NCBI GenBank assembly: GCA_026002045.1
Contig: BOAV01000096.1
Span: forward strand, 1 to 9,453
DNA from: Spirochaetia bacterium
GTDB lineage: Bacteria > Spirochaetota > Spirochaetia > Treponematales > Breznakiellaceae
Direction: 5' to 3'
Length of the DNA stretch: 9,453 bases
Below the pieces are notes generated by a model. It was not told the origin of the DNA and did no database searches. It saw nothing but the letters and a program-made list of their open reading frames with translations. Below are positions 1-5,633 of the stretch, piece after piece. The translations under genes were made by a program, and so were the position numbers. Numbering within the stretch: position 1 is the stretch's first letter; each line of letters starts with the position of its first letter.

Positions 1-215
1 CCGCCATCCATTCCCCCCGCGCCGCCCGCCATGAAGTTGACAATTTCTATCCGGTCGCCATCCTTCAATATGACAGAAGCATAATCCTCTTTACGCACCA
101 CCCTATCGTTGAGTCCCACGGCGATTCTGCTTTTGTCATAGCCCTGGTCCCGCAAAAAATCTTCCAGGCCGGAAGGCGTTACCGCCATTGGAATGCCGTT
201 CACTTGCACCATCAT
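1..215 (-). CDS. thiS: ThiS/MoaD-like sulfur carrier protein, partial (C-terminal end beyond left edge)
   Basis: This is a beta-grasp sulfur carrier of the ThiS family, which carries a C-terminal thiocarboxylate that supplies sulfur for thiazole formation in thiamine synthesis. The 71 complete codons translate to a protein starting MMVQVNGIPM, with the typical segments DFLRDQGYDKSRIAVGLN (residues 19-36) and ILKDGDRIEIVNFMAGG (49-65). Two ATGs are adjacent (213-215 and 210-212); an AAGGGG ribosome site lies just upstream and suits either, the second having the better spacing. ThiS normally stops right after one Gly-Gly. Here the reading frame goes on through AGG, AGG and DGG doublets to the window edge without a stop, so the true C-terminus is not visible. 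The expected neighbours (thiG, thiH, thiF) would lie outside the window. A MoaD-type role is possible but less likely, given the VKDGDRIEIV-like core and short length. Confidence 0.82.
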   Translation of the reverse strand, partial: MMVQVNGIPMAVTPSGLEDFLRDQGYDKSRIAVGLNDRVVRKEDYASVILKDGDRIEIVNFMAGGAGGMDG

Positions 216-235
216 CTTTCCCCTTCAAAAATTTT

Positions 236-291
236 AAAAAAAAGGCCCCACAAAGAACTACACCGACGGTGGTGTACCCCTTTGTGAAGCC
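236..291 (-). terminator. Intrinsic terminator (attenuator-like) directly upstream of thiS
   Basis: Read on the minus strand, the arm GGCTTCACAAAG (291 to 280) pairs with CTTTGTGGGGCC (255 to 244): 12 consecutive pairs, two of them G-U. It is followed at once by eight T residues (243 to 236). Inside the loop a second stem GGTGTA... is formed by TACACC/GGTGTA (259-264 and 271-276 on the plus strand), so the hairpin is coaxial. The T-run ends about 20 bases before the thiS start, which leaves no room for a promoter between terminator and gene. It therefore ends upstream transcription, or works as an attenuator in the thiS leader, or both. Confidence 0.72.
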
Positions 292-292
292 G

Positions 293-314
293 GAGAAAAG
301 CTGAAGCTTTTCTC
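293..314 (-). repeat. Perfect 10-bp hairpin in the thiS leader
   Basis: GAGAAAAGCT (293-302) and AGCTTTTCTC (305-314) form a perfect 10-bp inverted repeat around a 2-base centre, giving a tetraloop stem in RNA. It lies between the terminator hairpin and a further hairpin, with only one or two bases to each side. It resembles the neighbouring hairpin in its GGAGAA/TTCTC ends, which suggests a common origin. There is no T-run after it in either direction, so it is not a terminator by itself. Confidence 0.6.
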
Positions 315-316
315 TC

Positions 317-340
317 GGAGAACGGCTTTAGCCGTTCTCC
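317..340 (-). repeat. Perfect 11-bp hairpin in the thiS leader
   Basis: GGAGAACGGCT (317-327) and AGCCGTTCTCC (330-340) form a perfect 11-bp inverted repeat around TT. On the minus strand it is the first of three stacked hairpins after the toxin gene. Its distal arm contains AAGCCG (plus 323-328), which is complementary to CGGCTT at the base of the terminator (plus 287-292), so an alternative pairing that would open the terminator is possible. Confidence 0.62.
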
Positions 341-356
341 ATCACTCTGGAAACAG

Positions 357-383
357 ATTAAAATTTTTTTGGGGGAATGTCAA
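357..383 (-). promoter_or_regulatory. Candidate sigma-70 promoter for the thiS leader
   Basis: A perfect -35 hexamer TTGACA (383 to 378, minus strand) overlaps the stop codon of the PIN toxin. A -10-like TTTAAT (362 to 357) follows at a short 15-bp spacing; a TAATCT at 17 bp is the weaker alternative. If used, the transcript would start near 350 and pass through all three hairpins before thiS. The short spacing keeps confidence moderate. Confidence 0.38.
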
Positions 384-781
384 GATGGATTTGGAACCCG
401 TGTTTCCAAAAATTCTGCCGGTGTTATGATAAATGATTCTTTGGGAAAGTGTTTTATATTTCCGGTGACAAGAAATGCGCCACAGTATTTTGCGGTGTCG
501 TAAAATTTGCGGTCCGATTCATCGGGCAAAGGAATAGTGCTTGCTGCCGGTACAACAGATAAGCCGTATTTCACAATATCCATAAGGATTTCTTTTGTTT
601 TTGAGCCTGAAAACTTCAATTTTGGACGGTACAATACAGCCGAGTATTCTTGCATAATTGGATGGCTATAACAGGGAATTACCTGATCGTGCGACATCAA
701 TGCAATTATTTTTGCCGGATTTCCGCCGGGGGTCCATAAAGCTGATACTAAAATATTGGTATCAAGTACAACCTTAAACAT
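380..781 (-). CDS. PIN-domain toxin (putative RNase) of a type II toxin-antitoxin pair
   Basis: A 133-residue PIN-domain protein of the COG1569-type 'PIN family toxin component' group, predicted to cut RNA with Mg2+ held by acidic residues. The N-terminal beta strand ends in VVLDTNILVSAL (residues 4-15) with the first catalytic Asp at D7. E45 lies in MQEYSAVL, and the DESDRKFYDTA block (87-97) gives D90 and D95. LVTGNIKHFP (104-113) is the family's typical last motif, with N108 at a position often held by Asp. Reading could extend upstream in frame to 931, but that would lie inside the antitoxin gene. The ATG at 779-781 gives the expected PIN start and overlaps the antitoxin stop by 8 bp. No ribosome site precedes it, so translational coupling is likely. 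The gene looks visibly more AT-rich than its neighbours, which suggests acquisition. Confidence 0.88.
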   Translation of the reverse strand: MFKVVLDTNILVSALWTPGGNPAKIIALMSHDQVIPCYSHPIMQEYSAVLYRPKLKFSGSKTKEILMDIVKYGLSVVPAASTIPLPDESDRKFYDTAKYCGAFLVTGNIKHFPKESFIITPAEFLETRVPNPS

Positions 782-1052
782 TATTAGCGCGTACGGCCTG
801 TATTTCTGCGTCAATTTCCGCATCGGATAAGGGGCCGCGTTCTTCCGCCTCCGCCCAGATGCTGTTGAGCAAGCGCATGGATTTTGCCTGACGGATGCTC
901 CTGACTGTTTCGTCAAATCCGGCGTCCGCAACGCTTATCAGTATTGCCGTTGGTTTCCCATTGTTTGTAATCGCAATTTCACCTTCCAGCCTGAGTTTTT
1001 CCCAAGTCTCCCTGGGCGCCGTGGTAAGTTCACGTTCTGACAAAAATTTCAT
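774..1052 (-). CDS. Phd/YefM-type antitoxin
   Basis: A 92-residue antitoxin that should bind DNA with its N-terminal half and cap the PIN toxin with its C-terminal half. The N-terminus MKFLSERELTTAPRETWEKL followed by EIAITNNGKPTAILI (residues 25-39) is the characteristic Phd/YefM fold signature. The acidic C-terminal part (about 48-92, ending SDAEIDAEIQAVRANNV) is the expected toxin-binding tail. The ATG at 1050-1052 is preceded by GAGG (plus 1063-1066) at about 10 bases. The order antitoxin-then-toxin with an 8-bp overlap is classic. A good promoter and a set of TGATAA repeats just upstream suggest autoregulation by the complex. Confidence 0.87.
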   Translation of the reverse strand: MKFLSERELTTAPRETWEKLRLEGEIAITNNGKPTAILISVADAGFDETVRSIRQAKSMRLLNSIWAEAEERGPLSDAEIDAEIQAVRANNV

Positions 1053-1070
1053 ACTTGTTATTCCTCATTT

Positions 1071-1111
1071 TTATCATATGTCATTATCAAGCGATTATCA
1101 AATAGTTATCA
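1071..1111 (-). promoter_or_regulatory. Four direct TGATAA repeats over the toxin-antitoxin promoter (possible operator)
   Basis: TTATCA on the plus strand occurs at 1071-1076, 1084-1089, 1095-1100 and 1106-1111, which is TGATAA on the transcribed strand. The intervals are 13, 11 and 11 bp, close to one helical turn, so the copies face nearly the same side of the DNA. The most upstream copy contains the iorB stop codon; two copies overlap the -35 and -10 elements. This could be the binding array for the Phd-type antitoxin. Some of the repetition may simply reflect promoter hexamers. Confidence 0.4.
1073..1101 (-). promoter_or_regulatory. Sigma-70 promoter of the toxin-antitoxin operon
   Basis: On the minus strand, TTGATA (1101 to 1096) and TATGAT (1078 to 1073) each match the sigma-70 consensus in 5 of 6 positions and are separated by exactly 17 bp. 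The start of transcription would fall near 1066, giving a very short leader with the GAGG ribosome site close to its 5' end. The promoter begins a few bases after the iorB stop, so the toxin-antitoxin pair can be expressed independently of iorAB. Confidence 0.66.
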
Positions 1112-1678
1112 GACGGCCTTCCTTCCCAACTGAAAGGCCTTCCGGTTTGCTTCACCCACTGCGGCGTCCTTACCGGCGAACATTTTCTGGATCGTATTTT
1201 CCAGGGTTTCCGCTTTGATGGGCAGGAAAGGAGAAGCGGCCCCCACCATGACCATATTTACCGCACGGGCCAGCCCCGCCTCTTTTGCCAGCGCCGCCGC
1301 CTCCACGATCCGGGAGAGGGGAAAGCCCTCGATGGCTTTAAGTACCGAAGGAAGTTCCGGATAGTTGGGGATATTGACGAAGGGTTCCGCCGCCGTTACC
1401 AGCGCCCCATTGGGGGAAAGCCATGCGGTATAGCGGAGGCTTTCCAATGGTTCCATGGAGATGATGAGATCCGCGCCGCCCTGGGGCACCATATCCGACG
1501 CGATGGCCCCGTCGGATATGCGGAGGTGGGCCAGAACCGCCCCGCCCCGCTGGGCCATGCCGTGGACCTCGGACTGGCGCACCGCGAGGCCCTCTTTAAC
1601 CGCAGCTTTGGCGATGATGGCGGCGATGGAGAGGACCCCCTGTCCACCGACACCTGCAAGGATGATGTCCTTCTTCAT
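1109..1678 (-). CDS. iorB: Indolepyruvate oxidoreductase subunit beta (IorB)
   Basis: A 189-residue gamma-domain subunit of the 2-oxoacid:acceptor oxidoreductase superfamily. With IorA it converts aryl pyruvates (indolepyruvate, phenylpyruvate) and CoA to the aryl-acetyl-CoA, CO2 and reduced ferredoxin, in the cytosol, as part of aromatic amino acid breakdown. The N-terminus DIILAGVGGQGVLSIA (4-19) and the HGMAQRGGAV block (39-48) are typical of IorB, as is length. The ATG at 1676-1678 overlaps the iorA TGA in an ATGA arrangement, and AAGGAG (plus 1686-1691) sits 7 bases upstream. The stop at 1109-1111 lies within the first TGATAA repeat of the following promoter. No Fe-S cysteines are seen in this subunit. 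Confidence 0.9.
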   Translation of the reverse strand: MKKDIILAGVGGQGVLSIAAIIAKAAVKEGLAVRQSEVHGMAQRGGAVLAHLRISDGAIASDMVPQGGADLIISMEPLESLRYTAWLSPNGALVTAAEPFVNIPNYPELPSVLKAIEGFPLSRIVEAAALAKEAGLARAVNMVMVGAASPFLPIKAETLENTIQKMFAGKDAAVGEANRKAFQLGRKAV

Positions 1679-3381
1679 TTGACGGCTCCTTTTGCCTGTG
1701 CGGCCGCTTTCTGCCGTTTGCGGAAAGCCTCAAGGCATTCCCGTTTAAAGACAACCACCGAAAGGCCCCGGTATTCAACTTCCGCCTTGAGCTTTGCGGC
1801 GTTTTCGTCCAGGAACTGCTTTTTCGCTTCCAGTTCCAGGATGTGTTCCGGCTTGACCCCCAGGCCCAGAATGAGGGCTTTGAGTTTATCGGAACTCACC
1901 ATGGTCTCCTGGCAGCCGGTCATGGCCACGATGGAGTTATCCAGAATGATGAGGGTCATGGGGGTGTCGGCGGCAACGGCGTCGATAAGGCCGGTGATCC
2001 CTGAATGGATAAAGGTTGAATCCCCGATGACGCCGATGGAGTATGGAATACCCGCCTCGGCGGCCCCCCGGGCCATGCCCACGGAAGCGCCCATGCAGAC
2101 GATGGTCTCCGGCACCTCGTAGGGCGGGCTGGCCCCCAGGCTGTAACAGCCGATGTCGGATAATACCGCCACGCTGGGGTGTTTCGGCGCCGGGTCCAGT
2201 TCGGCCACTACTTTCTTGATGGTCTCGTAACTATCCCCGTGGGGGCAGCCCTGGCAAAGTTGCGGCGGGCGGCCGGGTAACGTTGACAATGCCACAGTGG
2301 CGGCATTTAAGACATTTGGCCGGGGATGAAGCCCCAAACTTTTTCGGACATTGTCGGGGTCCAGTTCTCCGGTCCGTGGAACAACCATACCTTCGGTATA
2401 GTTGTCCTTGGAGTTGCCTGTGGCAACTCCATTCAATTTCCCCAGAATCGTAATGTTTTGGGGCAGAATCCCCCGGAGTTTTTCCTCGATAAAGGGCTGG
2501 CCTTCTTCGATGACCAAAACCCTTTCCGCCCTTTCGCAGAGTTTACGGACGGAAGACACCGGGATGGGATAGGCCCCGATGTGGAGCCGTGCCGGTGTTT
2601 TGCCGCCCCGTTGGGTGATGAGATCATCAAGATTTTCTTCATAGTAGTTGCCCCCAAGGCCGGAGGTGATCACCGCAAAACCGGTGTCTCTATTCTCAAG
2701 CTCAAGCCTGTTGACGGCGTGGGAAGCGGACCATACGGTAATATCCCGCTGCTTTTCGATAAGAGCGGCGTAGTTCCGCCGGGCGTATACGGGAAGGAGC
2801 ATCCACTGGGTCTTGTCATCCCCCTTGCCCGCAGGATTCTGAGCCAGGGCGGGGCGGACCGTAACCGCGGCCCGGGCGTGGGAAAGCCGGGTGCACAGCC
2901 TGAGCATCACCGGCACATGGAAACGCTCGGAGACCTCGAAGGCTTCCCGCGCCATATTGTAGGCTTCCTGCTGGTTCCGGGGTTCCAGACAGGGAATAAG
3001 GGCGAAATTCGCGTAAAACCGGGAATCCTGCTCGTTCTGGGAACTGTGCATCCCCGGATCATCCGCCACGGCGATCAGGAGGCCCCCTTTGATCCCCAAA
3101 AGGCTGCCGTTGATAAAGGGGTCTGCGGCCACATTAAGCCCCACATGCTTCATGGTGACGATGGAACGCCGCCCGGCAAAGGAGGCCCCCAGCGCCGCTT
3201 CCAGAGCGGTTTTTTCATTAGCGCACCACTGCGCCCGGACTTCGCCCGCCTGGGGATCGTCCTGCAAATATTCCATAATTTCGGTGGAAGGGGTGCCGGG
3301 GTAGCCGTAGGCGGCGCTTAATCCCGCATGGATGGCGCCGAGGGCCACCGCCTCATCCCCTAAAAGGGCCTGTTCATTCAA
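1675..3381 (-). CDS. iorA: Indolepyruvate oxidoreductase subunit alpha (IorA), lacking the C-terminal ferredoxin domain
   Basis: The thiamine-diphosphate subunit of indolepyruvate:ferredoxin oxidoreductase, 568 residues. The N-terminal pyrimidine-binding domain shows GDEAVALGAIHAG (8-20), YGYPGTPSTEIMEYL (25-39), NEKTALEAALGASFAG (55-70) and MKHVGLNVAADPF (77-89). The C-terminal ThDP-binding domain shows CQGCPHGD (376-383), SDIGCYSLG (408-416), CMGASVGMA (429-437) and the ThDP motif GDSTF...DNS (453-483). The usual IorA continues after the strand corresponding to SVVVFKREC (541-549) into a domain with two [4Fe-4S] clusters. Here only a basic, Ala/Lys-rich tail of 19 residues follows and the gene stops. 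As iorB overlaps the stop, no frameshifted ferredoxin is hidden behind it. The start is TTG at 3379-3381 with GGAG 8 bases upstream; the ATG two bases on is out of frame. No convincing promoter was found in the 179-bp divergent gap. Confidence 0.9.
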   Translation of the reverse strand: MNEQALLGDEAVALGAIHAGLSAAYGYPGTPSTEIMEYLQDDPQAGEVRAQWCANEKTALEAALGASFAGRRSIVTMKHVGLNVAADPFINGSLLGIKGGLLIAVADDPGMHSSQNEQDSRFYANFALIPCLEPRNQQEAYNMAREAFEVSERFHVPVMLRLCTRLSHARAAVTVRPALAQNPAGKGDDKTQWMLLPVYARRNYAALIEKQRDITVWSASHAVNRLELENRDTGFAVITSGLGGNYYEENLDDLITQRGGKTPARLHIGAYPIPVSSVRKLCERAERVLVIEEGQPFIEEKLRGILPQNITILGKLNGVATGNSKDNYTEGMVVPRTGELDPDNVRKSLGLHPRPNVLNAATVALSTLPGRPPQLCQGCPHGDSYETIKKVVAELDPAPKHPSVAVLSDIGCYSLGASPPYEVPETIVCMGASVGMARGAAEAGIPYSIGVIGDSTFIHSGITGLIDAVAADTPMTLIILDNSIVAMTGCQETMVSSDKLKALILGLGVKPEHILELEAKKQFLDENAAKLKAEVEYRGLSVVVFKRECLEAFRKRQKAAAQAKGAVK

Positions 3382-3413
3382 TTTCGGGTCTCCGTTAGGT
3401 AAAGATGTATAGG

Positions 3414-3433
3414 GTTTTATGCTACCCTAAAAC
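3414..3433. repeat. Short inverted repeat in the iorA upstream region
   Basis: GTTTTA (3414-3419) and TAAAAC (3428-3433) form a 6-bp inverted repeat around an 8-base centre, with overlapping GGGT/ACCC complementarity inside it. It lies about 35 bp upstream of the iorA start, where an operator would be expected. The arms are short and chance is a fair explanation. Confidence 0.22.
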
Positions 3434-3508
3434 ACATCCCCCCTGCAACCGTACGCATTGCCTCCCTCTGCCCGCTCTTGAATTATTTTCTGCCCGCCAT
3501 CAAACTGA

Positions 3509-3538
3509 TTAACAAGACCGGGGCGGCTCCAATAGAAT
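3509..3538 (+). promoter_or_regulatory. Candidate sigma-70 promoter for the sugar kinase-TSCPD-queH operon
   Basis: TTAACA (3509-3514) and TAGAAT (3533-3538) each match the consensus at 5 of 6 positions with an 18-bp spacer. Transcription would start near 3545, just before the GTGAGG ribosome site (3544-3549) of the kinase gene, so the leader would be very short. The rest of the 3382-3560 gap shows nothing else clear. Confidence 0.45.
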
Positions 3539-3560
3539 TTATGGTGAGGCATTACGCAAT

Positions 3561-4844
3561 ATGAATATGTTTACCCTGTTGATGCTGGCGGACGATTTAA
3601 CCGGCGCACTTGATACGGGGGTCCAGTTTGCCAAAAAAGGCATATCGACCCGGGTGCTTTTGTCTCCCGCGATCCCTCATGGGGGAGAGGCTGAAAATGC
3701 AGAATCCGCAGCGGTGCTGGTAATCAACACCGATACCCGGCACAGTTCTTCTGCGGATGCGGGAACGGTTATCACCGCCTGTCTTGAGCAGTACCGGGAC
3801 ATCCCATACATATACAAAAAAACCGATTCCACCCTACGGGGAAATATCGGCGCCGAGCTTGAGGCGCTGATGAGGGCGAGGGACATACGGCAGCTGCCCT
3901 TTGTACCGGCCTATCCCGGCCTGGGCCGGACCACCGCCGGTGGGCATCAACTCCTCAGGGGCGTCCCCATCAATAAGACCGACATGGCGGCGGATGTCCT
4001 CAACCCGATCCGGCACAGCTTTATCCCGGACATCGTCGGCGAGGAATCGGATATCCCGGTCCGGCTTATCTCGATGAGGGACTCCGCTCCAAACCCGGCG
4101 CCTCAAAAAAAAGAAATTCTGGTCTATGACTGCGAAACCGCCGGTGATCTGCGGGACATTGCCCGTTCCCTTAAAGCGCAGGGGCTCCTCTCCGTTACCG
4201 CAGGCTGCGCGGGTTTCGCCGAATTCCTCATGGAGGAAATTCCCTTCCCCGCACAGGCAGAAACCGTCAGGGCCGATAAGGACGACATTCCCAGGCTCCC
4301 AATCCTAATCCTCTCCGGAAGCCGTCATCCGGTGTCCATTGCACAGGTGAAAACCGCTTTGAACAACGGAATTCCGGGCATCACCGTTGACGGAGAAAAG
4401 CTCCTCCATCCGGAGTGGTTTTCCGGGGAAGAAGCGGCGGCCCTTGAGGATAACTGCGCGGAAACCCTGAAGCAACAGGGGGTGTGCATTCTGGGAACCG
4501 CCATGGCCATGGGGCAGATCGCTGAACGGGAAAAACGGGCCGAACAAAAAAAACAAAACGGCCGGACTCCGGGCGCCGCCGGAGTGGCGGGGTTTTTGGG
4601 AAAACTCCTGGAAGGGATACTCCCAAAGACCGGCCCCCTGCATCTGGTTATTTTTGGGGGGGATACCCTTTTGGGGATTATGAAAATTCTGAAATTTGAG
4701 TATATTATACCTATCAAAGAAATAAGTCCGGGGATCGTCCTTGCCCGTGTGGAAGGAAAAGGGGGAAGCTCCTTCATCGTCACCAAATCGGGCGCCTTTG
4801 GCGATCCGGGGATGATCGAAACCATTCGGGCCTATTTCGCATAA
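3561..4844 (+). CDS. Four-carbon acid sugar kinase family protein (DUF1537)
   Basis: A 427-residue member of the DUF1537 kinase family, whose known members phosphorylate four-carbon aldonic acids such as D-threonate, D-erythronate or L-threonate with ATP. The N-terminal substrate domain begins LADDLTGALDTGVQFAKKG (residues 9-27) and holds KKTDSTLRGNIGAEL (86-100) and the PAYPGLGRTTAGGHQ segment (116-130), all hallmarks of the family. The C-terminal nucleotide domain has FGGDTLLG (365-372), EISPGIVLARVEG near 387-399, and KSGAFGDPG (409-417). Two ATGs stand at 3561 and 3567; the first is preceded by GTGAGG at about 11 bases. The substrate cannot be told from sequence: the pdxA2-like dehydrogenase, aldolase and isomerase genes that normally accompany such kinases are absent here. 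It is the first gene of a compact run with the TSCPD gene and queH. Confidence 0.87.
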   Translation: MNMFTLLMLADDLTGALDTGVQFAKKGISTRVLLSPAIPHGGEAENAESAAVLVINTDTRHSSSADAGTVITACLEQYRDIPYIYKKTDSTLRGNIGAELEALMRARDIRQLPFVPAYPGLGRTTAGGHQLLRGVPINKTDMAADVLNPIRHSFIPDIVGEESDIPVRLISMRDSAPNPAPQKKEILVYDCETAGDLRDIARSLKAQGLLSVTAGCAGFAEFLMEEIPFPAQAETVRADKDDIPRLPILILSGSRHPVSIAQVKTALNNGIPGITVDGEKLLHPEWFSGEEAAALEDNCAETLKQQGVCILGTAMAMGQIAEREKRAEQKKQNGRTPGAAGVAGFLGKLLEGILPKTGPLHLVIFGGDTLLGIMKILKFEYIIPIKEISPGIVLARVEGKGGSSFIVTKSGAFGDPGMIETIRAYFA

Positions 4845-4856
4845 GAGGAGTTTACC

Positions 4857-5096
4857 ATGTACGAATATAAACCTAAGGGAACCTGTTCAACCAAAATTCA
4901 TTTTGACATAACGGACAACAAGGTTCATTCGGTTTCTTTTGAAAAGGGCTGTAACGGAAACCTCAAGGCAATTTCCGCATTGGCGGAGGGGATGGATGCG
5001 GATGAGCTTATCAAAAAACTCAAAGGGATACGGTGCGGCATCAAGGCAACTTCCTGCGGGGATCAATTTGCCCAGGCCCTTGAAAAATACAAATGA
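4857..5096 (+). CDS. TSCPD domain protein, TIGR03905-like, with variant TSCGD motif
   Basis: A 79-residue protein of the small TSCPD group (TIGR03905-like), homologous to the cysteine-containing C-terminal domain of vitamin B12-dependent ribonucleotide reductases. Its role as a free-standing protein is not established. Characteristic segments are MYEYKPKGTCSTKI (1-14), VSFEKGCNGNLKAIS (26-40) and LKGIRCGIKATSCGDQFAQAL (55-75). Four cysteines at 10, 32, 60 and 67 look suited to metal or redox chemistry. The name-giving TSCPD reads TSCGD here (65-69), a Pro-to-Gly change. A strong GAGGAG site (4845-4850) lies 6 bases before the ATG and 12 bp separate it from the kinase stop. Its own stop overlaps the queH start. 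Confidence 0.86.
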   Translation: MYEYKPKGTCSTKIHFDITDNKVHSVSFEKGCNGNLKAISALAEGMDADELIKKLKGIRCGIKATSCGDQFAQALEKYK

Positions 5097-5629
5097 TCAC
5101 CGGGAAGTTATTACTTCATACTTGCTGCGCCCCCTGTTCGGTGAAATGTATCGACAGTCTTGCTGCAGAAGATCTGCGGCCCACATTATTTTGGTACAAC
5201 CCAAATATCCATCCCTTTACGGAATACCGGAGCCGCCGGGACACCCTTGTCAAATTTGCCGCAGATGCGGGTCTGGAACTTATCAGTAATGATGAGTACG
5301 GACTCCGTTTATTTTTGCGCAATATGCCTGCTGATAAGGCGCCGGAAAGGTGCGCTTACTGTTACCGGCTGCGGCTTGAAAAAACCGCCGCACAGGCAGC
5401 GGAAGCGGGCTTCGACTATTTCAGCACCACCCTCCTTATCAGTCCCTATCAAAACCACGATCTTATCCGCGCCATTGGCGAAGAGCTGGGTGAAGCCTAC
5501 GGTGTAAAATTTTTATACCGGGACTTCCGTCCGCTCTTCCGCTCAGGACAGGGCAAGGCGCGGGAGCTTGGTTTATACATGCAGAAATACTGCGGATGTA
5601 TTTTCAGTGAAGAAGAACGGTACACATAA
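5093..5629 (+). CDS. queH: Epoxyqueuosine reductase QueH
   Basis: QueH (formerly DUF208) carries out the last step of queuosine synthesis, reducing epoxyqueuosine to queuosine at position 34 of GUN tRNAs; it is the non-homologous counterpart of the cobalamin-dependent QueG. The 178-residue protein has the family cysteine motifs in order: LLLHTCCAPCS (6-16, with adjacent C11 and C12), RCAYCYRLRLE (86-96) and YCGCIFSEE (166-174), which bind the Fe-S/iron centre. The WYNPNIHPFTEYRSRRD (34-50) and STTLLISPYQNHD (111-123) segments are also typical. The ATG overlaps the stop of the TSCPD gene (ATGA), with no clear ribosome site, so re-initiation after that gene is likely. No preQ1 synthesis genes are in the window. 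Its stop lies 4 bp from the convergent DUF4353 gene. Confidence 0.93.
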   Translation: MITGKLLLHTCCAPCSVKCIDSLAAEDLRPTLFWYNPNIHPFTEYRSRRDTLVKFAADAGLELISNDEYGLRLFLRNMPADKAPERCAYCYRLRLEKTAAQAAEAGFDYFSTTLLISPYQNHDLIRAIGEELGEAYGVKFLYRDFRPLFRSGQGKARELGLYMQKYCGCIFSEEERYT

Positions 5630-5633
5630 ATTC

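Noticed and set aside
216..379. TPP riboswitch before thiS
   Set aside because: The conserved riboswitch core elements were not found on the minus strand; the region consists of three simple hairpins.
782..931. Upstream in-frame extension of the PIN toxin to 931
   Set aside because: It would overlap most of the antitoxin in another frame; the ATG at 779-781 gives the normal PIN N-terminus and a typical 8-bp overlap.
1526..2122. Plus-strand open frame of 198 codons spanning the iorA/iorB junction
   Set aside because: Antisense shadow of two well-supported genes, with low-complexity Ser/Met/Ala-rich translation and no domain.
2326..3321. Long open frame of 331 codons on the plus strand opposite iorA
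   Set aside because: It lies wholly antisense to the clearly identified iorA gene, shows no recognisable domain and is Gly/Pro/His-rich as expected from the reverse of a GC-rich codon pattern.
3382..3450. Promoter for iorA using TATACA (plus 3406-3411) as -10
   Set aside because: No acceptable -35 hexamer occurs at 16-18 bp; the match is too weak to list.
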